Below are positions 34,366-40,033 of a DNA stretch of 40,033 bases, in pieces (within the stretch, counting starts at the first letter, position 1; each line of letters begins with the position of its first letter). Location: positions 1 to 40,033 of the forward strand of contig NZ_MRDL01000046.1 in assembly GCF_002008365.1 (NCBI RefSeq). Reading direction: 5' to 3'. The stretch comes from Rhizobium leguminosarum bv. viciae USDA 2370 (GTDB lineage Bacteria; Pseudomonadota; Alphaproteobacteria; Rhizobiales; Rhizobiaceae). The notes under the pieces were generated by a model. That model searched no databases. It was not told the origin of the DNA and saw nothing but the letters and a program-made list of their open reading frames with translations. Made by a program: the position numbers and the translations under genes.

Positions 34366-34662
34366 ATGGACCACACCAACCACGTCCGCCTCACGACTTC
34401 GGAACTTACCCCTGCCGTCCTCGAAGGTGCCACCATCTATGGAGCCGACGATCACAAGGTCGGCAAGGTCGATCATATCCACGGGGCGGGCGCCGGCGGC
34501 TCCGCGGTCATCGACGTCGGAGGCTTTCTGGGTATCGGCGCGAAGCCTGTTGCAGTTCCGATCTCGGATCTTGAGTTCATGCGCGATGAAGACGGCGACG
34601 TTCACGCCGTTACGAGCTGGACCAAGGACGAGCTCAAGCAGATGCCCGCGCACCGCAACTGA
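34366..34662 (+). CDS. PRC-barrel domain protein
   Basis: A 98-residue protein that is essentially one PRC-barrel: the entry strand GATIYGADDHKVGKVDHI, then SAVIDVGGFLGIGAKPVAVPISDL, the signature of the family. In rhizobia such proteins are often stress-induced or membrane/periplasm associated, but this one has no signal peptide. The start is secure: AGGAGG at 34352-34357, eight bases before the ATG. It lies after the small protein at 34051, on the same strand. Confidence 0.88.
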   Translation: MDHTNHVRLTTSELTPAVLEGATIYGADDHKVGKVDHIHGAGAGGSAVIDVGGFLGIGAKPVAVPISDLEFMRDEDGDVHAVTSWTKDELKQMPAHRN

Positions 34663-34735
34663 GCGTAATCACATGATGCCTTCCGTCCTGGGATAGTCGT
34701 TGACGCTGCCGGGCGGAAGGCCCATCTATTCGCAC

Positions 34736-35005
34736 ATGGCAAAACCCAAGACCACCGACGATGCGGAGCTGATCAAGGAGTGGCCCCTATCGACCGCAGC
34801 CACGCTCGGATCATCCGTTCGCGCGAAGCGGATTCTGATGGAAATTCGCGCACGTCTGCCTTTGGCGGTGAGAAAGTCGCTCGAAATCGAGGCGGGTGCT
34901 CTGACATTGGCGATGGCTGAAACGGCTAAGAGTGCGTTCCGTGCTGCTTCTCAGTTGTTTCCGACGTGCTCGAAGACATCGAAACCTTGCTGTGATCCCT
35001 CCTGA
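34736..35005 (+). CDS. Hypothetical protein, probably frameshifted at its end
   Basis: From ATG 34736 the product reads naturally (ELIKEWPLSTAATLGSS; IRARLPLAVRKSLEIEAG; TLAMAETAKSAFRAASQL), but the last 16 residues are Cys/Ser/Pro rich. In the next frame the same DNA reads VSDVLEDIETLL followed by a stop at about 34997, a far more natural end. This suggests a single-base indel near 34955. I do not recognise the family. Confidence 0.45.
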   Translation: MAKPKTTDDAELIKEWPLSTAATLGSSVRAKRILMEIRARLPLAVRKSLEIEAGALTLAMAETAKSAFRAASQLFPTCSKTSKPCCDPS

Positions 35006-35194
35006 ATCCAGGATATCCTGACGAGCTCTACTACCGAGAGACATCGCTGGCTCAGCGACGGACGCTTGCGCAGCGCTGGAACCCGCACGGTGAAGCTACG
35101 TGGGCGGGCGAGGAAAATAACCTTCCACGTATTCGACCCGCGCGTGGTGGAGGACATCCTCGACCGAGACCTGGTGACAGTCTGGCGCGAATAG
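35006..35194 (+). pseudogene. Open frame without a good start, probable gene remnant
   Basis: The frame continues directly after the stop of the previous ORF and ends at a TAG at 35192. Its second half looks coding (RGRARKITFHVFDPRVVEDILDRD), ending LVTVWRE. No ATG is present; GTG at 35090 is the only in-frame candidate, without a ribosome site. A competing frame (ELYYRETSLAQRRTLAQRW, about 35018-35080) also looks natural. Together they suggest a decayed gene with one or more shifts. Confidence 0.4.
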
Positions 35195-35460
35195 GATGCT
35201 GAAGCTACGGTCGAGAAACGACGCGTTCGCTGAAGACCAAGGCCAAGACCGCTTCGAAACCTGATGCCGACCCCGACGATGCGTCACGTTCGAAACCTCT
35301 CGGCTGCGAAGAGTTCAGTCGCGATGGGTTGCTCCGCTAAGGCGGCGGAACCTCTGCAACGCAGTTTTCGATCCCTTCCCAATAGTCGCCGAAGGCATTT
35401 CGGCGAACTTGAAGATCGGGTCGGCATTACAGACATGGAGGCCTCCACCCCTCCATCGGC

Positions 35461-35589
35461 ATGCTGCAATACAGCCTTGCGGAATATCTCCTTCGCGAGG
35501 AGGACGTGACAGTTAAGACTGTCACCGAGGGAGTTCCGTGTCTTCGGCGACTTGCGGACGCCGACGAGGGATCTACATTCCCCGGATGA
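35461..35589 (+). CDS. Short ORF overlapping the ion channel start
   Basis: A 42-residue frame starting MLQYSLAEYLLREEDVTVK ends with TGA overlapping the ATG of the ion channel gene (ATGA), so translational coupling is possible. No family is recognised. The frame is open for about 15 codons before the ATG, so it may be the end of a longer, broken gene. Confidence 0.3.
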   Translation: MLQYSLAEYLLREEDVTVKTVTEGVPCLRRLADADEGSTFPG

Positions 35590-36380
35590 AAATCTTCGAA
35601 TCCGGCGACGGGTCTCAGCGGAATTCGCTTCGTGAGGTGCTGCGAAGCCTCGACAGGGCCGACGGCAGACAGGCGATCGCCTTTCGGCTGGTATTTGCTG
35701 CCATTGACGTTGCCATTCTCGCCTTCTTCCTGCTCGGCCCGTACCTGCGATCCGGTCCGTCCTATCTAATTATCGACTATGCGATAGCAGTGTGGATCGC
35801 CGCCGAGATGGTCGGCCGGGCGGTCGCCGCATTCTCTGTGCGTGAGTGGATTCGGCGGCCGATGACCTGGATCGACTTCGTGGTGCTGGCCACGCTGTTG
35901 CTGCCGGACCTGCTCTTCAATTTCGCTTTCCTACGGATCATGCGGTTCTGGGCGATCGGCACGAGTCCGCTGCTCAAGGACTTGCTGCGCAAGGCCGGCT
36001 ACTTATACCTTCTCGACGTCGTCCGGGCGGTGATCAATCTCCTTGTGTTCCTCTTCATGGCAACCGGGTTCGTCTATACGTCCTTCTTCTACAACAGGGA
36101 GGGAGGCGAAGGATTCGTCGATGCGCTATACTTCACGGTCGCGACGGTAACGACGACGGGATTCGGGGACATCACGCTTCCCGGAACGCTGGGCAAGCTC
36201 ACTTCCGTTGTGACGATGATCGTCGGCATCTCGTTATTCGTCAGGCTTGCTCAGGCAGTCGTCCGCCCTCACAAAGTGACCTATCCCTGTCACCGATGCG
36301 GCCTTCAGCGCCATGACGCCGACGCCGTTCATTGCAAGGCGTGCGGAGACGTCTTGAACATCCCGGACGAGGGATCGTGA
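35586..36380 (+). CDS. Ion channel (potassium-type, VGIC superfamily) with C-terminal zinc ribbon
   Basis: About 264 residues from ATG 35586 (the frame is open to 35538). Several membrane helices (about 30-55, 60-85, 95-120, 140-170) precede a pore loop with the selectivity filter TTTGFGDI, the hallmark of cation channels of the potassium type, and a last helix TSVVTMIVGISLFVRLAQAV. A short S4-like segment with Arg (FLRIMRFW) may sense voltage. The C-terminus carries a small zinc ribbon: CHRCG and CKACG, four Cys. Such a ribbon could be a ligand or redox switch. Closely follows the short ORF via ATGA. Confidence 0.85.
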   Translation: MKIFESGDGSQRNSLREVLRSLDRADGRQAIAFRLVFAAIDVAILAFFLLGPYLRSGPSYLIIDYAIAVWIAAEMVGRAVAAFSVREWIRRPMTWIDFVVLATLLLPDLLFNFAFLRIMRFWAIGTSPLLKDLLRKAGYLYLLDVVRAVINLLVFLFMATGFVYTSFFYNREGGEGFVDALYFTVATVTTTGFGDITLPGTLGKLTSVVTMIVGISLFVRLAQAVVRPHKVTYPCHRCGLQRHDADAVHCKACGDVLNIPDEGS

Positions 36381-36441
36381 CCGTCGATCCTGGCTAGACG
36401 ATACGGTAGGATTTGCACGCAGCCGTTGTCTAAGGGGGGGC

Positions 36442-36712
36442 CTCAAGAACGTGACGCGGTTGACGCCACCCGATAGCCAGCTCGACATCTCCAGCGCATT
36501 GTCGCGTGTTGATGTCAGGATCACAAAGTGCGGCCGCTTCGGCCCCATCTCAGTGAACTGGCGGCGGAACACGTCGATGTCGATATGCGTGACTGCGCCG
36601 GAAGAGCGAAATTCACGCGCTGGTCGATGAAGACTGGTTCCCCGACAGGTGCAGTTGGCGAACCGAGCAAGATTTCAGGAGGCTGATCTCTTCTCAACTG
36701 TGTGAGGTCCAC
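36442..36712 (-). pseudogene. Broken DUF900-type alpha/beta hydrolase fragment
   Basis: On the minus strand a stretch around 36442-36593 encodes the end of a DUF900 (alpha/beta hydrolase) protein: HIDIDVFRRQFTEMGPKRPH, then a strand VILTSTRDNALEMSSWLSGG and GVNRVTFL. The upstream part (36594-36712) continues in another frame, starting just after the cyclase stop. The nucleophile-containing N-terminal two thirds is absent. It is a truncated, shifted remnant directly downstream of the cyclase gene. Confidence 0.65.
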
Positions 36713-38524
36713 CTACCCGTTCAACCCCTTCGGTTCTTGCACGCCATTTGATCTTCCGCTTCTCGTTCCGACCTTCCAAGCAGGTATTTGCTCGTCGAAA
36801 CCTTTGAGCTGTCGCGGGCCGAGAGCGACCAATAAAATTTCTCCACGCACGGATTGCGCTACAGCGTGATCGACGAGGATTTGCTGATCGGCGGCGGACG
36901 AACAGAGTCGCGATGCCAGGTTCACGACATGTCCGATCGCAGTGTAGTCAACACGGGCTTCGTAACCAATTCGGCCGACTGTCGCCCATCCCATCGCCAG
37001 TCCGATGCCGAAGCCAATCGCATGACCGAGCAGACGCCATTCGGCGATCAGGCGCTGGATGGCGTCCTGCATGTCGATCGCCATCTCAACAGCACGAAGT
37101 GCCGGGTCTGCGCACGGTACCGGCGCGTTGACGAGCACCATCAAACCGTCTGCCGCGAAGTTGGTCAGCGTGGCCTCGTAGCGTGTGATGATCGTGCCGA
37201 GCGCCTCATAGTACTCGCGCAAGACCTGCATGATCTCCTCGGGTTCGGCGTGCGCCGAAAAAGCGGTGAAGCCACGTAAGTCGCAGAATACAGCGACGAC
37301 TTCTGCGCGCTGTCCGGCGAGCACGCTCTCGTCGCCGGACTTTTCGACGAGTTCCGCGACCTGCGGCGCGAGAAAACGCTTCAGCCGTGCAATTCGCTCT
37401 GAACGATCCCGCGATACGGCGAGTTCTTGCGCCATTTCATTGAACCGGTCCGCCAGTCGTTCGAATTCGTCTCCTGTGGCGATGTCGATACGGTGCTCGA
37501 ACTGTCCAGCACCGATTTTTTCGGTGCCTTCCTGCAGCAGGCGGATTGGTCCGGTCATCCGCCTGGCAAGCCAGTAGGCAAGCGCCGATGCGAAGATGGC
37601 GGCGGCGAGCAGCAGGCCACCCGTCCGCCACAATGACGCATACAGCGGTGCGAAAGCCTCGGCCTGCGCCTGCTCCACGAACACGGTCCAACCGAGATTG
37701 GGGATCGCCGCCATGGCGGTCACAACCGGTTCGTTCTCGGCGTTGCGGGCCGTGGTCGCCTCTCCCCCTGCGGCGGCGATCTCGTCCCGCAATCTGGTGA
37801 GGGCCGCCGCTGTCTTCTCGTCCGTGCCCTGCAACACCTTGCTAATGTCGGGGTGGGCGATGAGCCGGCCGGTCCGATCGAGAACAAACGCCCGGCCACG
37901 ATTCCCGACGCGAATTTCCGAAACAACCGTCCAGACAAGCTTCAGGTTGATTTCGGCGACGACGATGCCACCTGCCTTACGGTTTCCGGCCATGGCCATG
38001 GTCATGAACGGTTCGGAACCGTCGCGAAAAGTGACCGGCCCAAACCATGTGCCGTTCGAACGAACTCCCAAGACAGCAGGATCGCCAGAGCGATCCGATC
38101 CGCCTTCCATCCTGTTCAAGTCGATACGGGAGACATGCAGCCGTTCGACGCCGACATCGTCAACAAGGGTGATGCTGGCGATCGCCGGGGCTAGGCGCAT
38201 CACCCGCAGTGCATCGAGCCGATGGTATGCCTCGGCATCAGCGGTCCAGGCTTGCTGGACCGTCCAACCCAGTTGATCCTTGATGCCGTCGAGAAAGCTC
38301 TGAATTTTGCCGGCCGCCGATGTGGCCTCCACCCGCAATAGAGCGCTGAGCATTGCACGCTGGTCGCGATAGCCGAACCAAGCGTCGCCGATGCCGCTAA
38401 TAGCCAGCGGAACAATGACCGCAGCGAAGAAGGCGAGGAAGTACTTCCGGAACAACGGTCGGCGCATCGGGGCGGCTTGAAGCTGGATCGAACGCCGCAC
38501 ACCATCCTCACTCGATGACTTCAT
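36713..38524 (-). CDS. Membrane adenylate/guanylate cyclase with Cache and HAMP domains
   Basis: A 603-residue receptor enzyme. One membrane helix (about 28-50), a periplasmic dCache-type sensor (about 55-295), a second helix (about 302-320), HAMP (about 320-375) and a class III cyclase domain (about 400-590) follow one another. Metal-binding Asp415 (FCDLRGFTAFS) and Asp459 (NFAADGLM), and Asn535/Arg539 (VVNLASRL), are present. The substrate-selecting Lys before the second metal site is Asn455, and the usual Gly-Asp is Ala-Asp, so activity may be altered. The gene overlaps the 3' end of the substrate-binding protein gene by 17 bases; the two likely form one operon in which the binding protein could feed the Cache sensor. 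That link is inference. Confidence 0.9.
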   Translation of the reverse strand: MKSSSEDGVRRSIQLQAAPMRRPLFRKYFLAFFAAVIVPLAISGIGDAWFGYRDQRAMLSALLRVEATSAAGKIQSFLDGIKDQLGWTVQQAWTADAEAYHRLDALRVMRLAPAIASITLVDDVGVERLHVSRIDLNRMEGGSDRSGDPAVLGVRSNGTWFGPVTFRDGSEPFMTMAMAGNRKAGGIVVAEINLKLVWTVVSEIRVGNRGRAFVLDRTGRLIAHPDISKVLQGTDEKTAAALTRLRDEIAAAGGEATTARNAENEPVVTAMAAIPNLGWTVFVEQAQAEAFAPLYASLWRTGGLLLAAAIFASALAYWLARRMTGPIRLLQEGTEKIGAGQFEHRIDIATGDEFERLADRFNEMAQELAVSRDRSERIARLKRFLAPQVAELVEKSGDESVLAGQRAEVVAVFCDLRGFTAFSAHAEPEEIMQVLREYYEALGTIITRYEATLTNFAADGLMVLVNAPVPCADPALRAVEMAIDMQDAIQRLIAEWRLLGHAIGFGIGLAMGWATVGRIGYEARVDYTAIGHVVNLASRLCSSAADQQILVDHAVAQSVRGEILLVALGPRQLKGFDEQIPAWKVGTRSGRSNGVQEPKGLNG

Positions 38525-39506
38525 CAGCCATCAGCAAAACGGTCTGCGGCAGCACGATCCCGAGTGCCTTTGCCGTCTTCAGATTGACCGACAAGTCGAA
38601 CTTCGTCGGCTGCTCGATCGGCAACTCCCCAGGCTTGGTTCCTTTCAAAATGCGATCGACATAATAGGCGAGCCGATGTTGCATTACACCATAGTCCGCC
38701 GAATAGGCCATCAGGCAGCCGTCTGCGACGTACCACGAGCCCCAAGCCATGACCGGCAGGTGATGCTCGATCGCCAAGGCGGCGATTCGCGACGACTGGT
38801 CGGCCAGCATGAGGTCGGGAAGCACCAAGGCGGCTTGAGCGCCGTCGGCCTTCATGCGCGAGAACGCAACATCGAGTTCGCCCGGCTCGCTGACTTGCTG
38901 GAGGCTCAAAGCCACTCCGAGGTGGCGGGCAGCTTGCTTGGTGTCCGTTTCGAAGGGGAGATATGACACCACCGGGTTTGCCAGCACGCCGACAGTGGCA
39001 AGCCCCGGTATGGCCTCCATCAAAAGCTGCAGCCGTTTGGCGGCTAGTTCAGTGGCGTAATAAGTGACACCCGTGAGATTGCCCCCAGGTTTTGCGAGGC
39101 TGCTCGCTAAGCCTGCCGCAACTGGGTCACCGCTGATGATGGTCACGATTGGAATCGCATCGGTCGCTGCTTGGGCAGCATGCGCAGCCGGCTGAGACGA
39201 AGTCACGATCACATCCACGGGGAGCTGCGCCAGGTCCCCCGCTGCGGCTGCAAGGCGACTGTCTTGCTTACTCGCGCTCCGGCACTCGAAGCTGAGTTCG
39301 TGCAGCGTGTAGCCCAGGTCGTGAAGCCCTTGCATGAACATTCCGAACTCGCTGGTTTCGCTCGCATAGGGCATACCGCAAGGCCACCAGGCGAGAAGGC
39401 CGATTCGTGGCGTCTTGGCCGACGTCTGCTGCGCAGCGGCGATGGCAGGAAGGCTCATCGCCAGCGCGACTGCAAGTTTGAGGAAGGGACGTCGTTTCGG
39501 TTTCAT
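38508..39506 (-). CDS. ABC transporter substrate-binding protein, ABC_sub_bind (TrpX-like) family
   Basis: About 332 residues from ATG 39506, preceded by GAGGGG. The signal peptide is clear (basic KPKRRPFLK, hydrophobic LAVALAMSLPAIAAA, cleavage near AQQ). The mature part has the DUF534/ABC_sub_bind layout: RIGLLAWWPCG, then DLAQLPVDVIVTSSQPAAHAA, IPIVTIISGDPVAAGL, LAKPGGNLTGVTYYATELAAKRL and VLPQTVLLMADEVIE at the end. Such proteins bind aromatic or other amino acids for an ABC importer; no ABC permease or ATPase is beside it. Instead it leads into the Cache-HAMP cyclase with a 17-base overlap. Confidence 0.9.
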   Translation of the reverse strand: MKPKRRPFLKLAVALAMSLPAIAAAQQTSAKTPRIGLLAWWPCGMPYASETSEFGMFMQGLHDLGYTLHELSFECRSASKQDSRLAAAAGDLAQLPVDVIVTSSQPAAHAAQAATDAIPIVTIISGDPVAAGLASSLAKPGGNLTGVTYYATELAAKRLQLLMEAIPGLATVGVLANPVVSYLPFETDTKQAARHLGVALSLQQVSEPGELDVAFSRMKADGAQAALVLPDLMLADQSSRIAALAIEHHLPVMAWGSWYVADGCLMAYSADYGVMQHRLAYYVDRILKGTKPGELPIEQPTKFDLSVNLKTAKALGIVLPQTVLLMADEVIE

Positions 39507-39723
39507 CCGAACACCCCTCGCTGACCCACGGCACATAACGGTGGGATGATGAGATCCGGCTAATTGCTGCAAACTCACATTTCGACGCGCCCCTTCTCCT
39601 GAAGGAGCGACCGACGAACAAGCCAAGATATTCAGTGGACGAAAGTATAGTCGATATTGGCGCCCATTGGTAGCGCGGGCAACCTAGTTGGCAGTTGCTG
39701 CGAAGCCAGAACAAGGCGCCCCC
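39507..39723. other. Upstream region of the binding-protein gene
   Basis: About 220 bases between the binding-protein gene and the partial ORF at the right edge, both on the minus strand. A minus-strand TATACT (39649-39644) could be a -10 box, with no good -35 at 16-18 bp. No terminator with a T-run was found. Confidence 0.35.
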
Positions 39724-40033
39724 CTACCCGTCGGACAGAGCGCCGGCGGCGCTGATCATGCGGCGACGTGCTCCTTGGTAAGAGGTTGGAGGTCCCGCCG
39801 TGGAAACTCCGAGCAAGAAAGGTTCGGCACTCGGCTCGTCAGCTCCAGCCTGTCCGCTTTCGGGGAGGTCTCTCTTGATTGCGCCCCGACCGGGCTCATC
39901 CTGAGGCTGGATGCGCCACTTCAGAAGCTGCAATATAAGAACTGTTCCGACGCCGAGGAATAGTTTGATTGCGACGCTAGGATGGCCGGCGCTCGAGAAA
40001 TCAAAGACATCGATGATGTCATCGCGAGACGTT
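39724..40033 (-). CDS. Partial ORF running off the right end
   Basis: The minus-strand frame is open from the window edge to a stop at 39724, giving the last 102 residues of a longer protein. The part near the edge looks coding (IIDVFDFSSAGHPSVAI, then a hydrophobic LFLGVGTVLILQLL like a membrane helix). The end is Gly/Ala/Ser rich. The family is not recognised and the start lies outside the window. Confidence 0.35.
   Translation of the reverse strand, partial: TSRDDIIDVFDFSSAGHPSVAIKLFLGVGTVLILQLLKWRIQPQDEPGRGAIKRDLPESGQAGADEPSAEPFLLGVSTAGPPTSYQGARRRMISAAGALSDG

Noticed and set aside
1..40033. Insertion sequence, integrase or CRISPR locus
   Set aside because: No transposase or integrase motif, no terminal inverted repeats and no spaced repeats were found in any frame.

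Overview
The window looks like accessory DNA, probably a plasmid or genomic island, from a member of the Hyphomicrobiales, most likely a rhizobium (Rhizobium/Sinorhizobium/Mesorhizobium type). This is inferred from the high GC content and the gene families: DUF982, TolB-like/TPR adenylate cyclases, a FixJ-type regulator, a giant kinase/ATPase/histidine kinase fusion, and a penicillin-binding protein with a BA14K-like cysteine tail. Many conserved small orphan proteins and decayed gene pieces point the same way. No rRNA, tRNA, CRISPR array or intact transposase is visible.

Layout. 1-4.5 kb: an O-methyltransferase and a TolB/TPR class III adenylate cyclase, both on the minus strand, followed by a gene-free divergent region. 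4.5-11.9 kb: the most unusual block, all on the plus strand. It holds a SARP-like regulator with TPRs, a PAP2/vanadium-haloperoxidase-type protein with an Asn-Lys repeat, and a cytoplasmic subtilisin-like protease. After an internal terminator come a protein resembling the HExxH peptide-modification (mod_HExxH / aKG-HExxH) family, a ThiF/E1-like adenylyltransferase and a 65-residue protein, the last three coupled by overlapping stop/start codons. 12-16 kb: DUF982 and DUF551-like small proteins, a PAS-GGDEF diguanylate cyclase, a small orphan, a hidden tiny lipoprotein, an ABC-ATPase fragment, and a 31-bp direct repeat. 16-19.3 kb: a class A penicillin-binding protein and a secreted protein. 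20-28 kb: signalling, with a lone receiver, a FixJ/LuxR-type regulator, a run of four stem-loops, and an 1845-residue fusion of a kinase-like domain, ATPase, GAF, PAS and histidine kinase. 28-31.6 kb: gene-poor DNA with small orphans and an alpha/beta hydrolase. 31.8-36.4 kb: an AI-2E/PerM-type permease with a long charged C-terminal extension, small orphans, a PRC-barrel protein, decayed ORFs, and an ion channel with a zinc ribbon. 36.4-40 kb: a broken DUF900 hydrolase, a Cache-HAMP adenylate cyclase and an ABC-type substrate-binding protein in overlapping order, and one gene running off the end.

How the parts may fit. The 4.5-11.9 kb block has the make-up of a peptide- or protein-modification system: regulator, oxidative enzyme, protease, HExxH-like protein, ATP-dependent activating enzyme, and a small partner or substrate. 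That reading is inference from co-location and family traits; no individual step is demonstrated. The rest of the window is rich in nucleotide and phosphotransfer signalling (two adenylate cyclases, one diguanylate cyclase, two response regulators, one histidine kinase) and in envelope or stress functions. Decayed pieces at 14.5-15.3, 34.7-35.5 and 36.4-36.7 kb suggest repeated insertion and loss.
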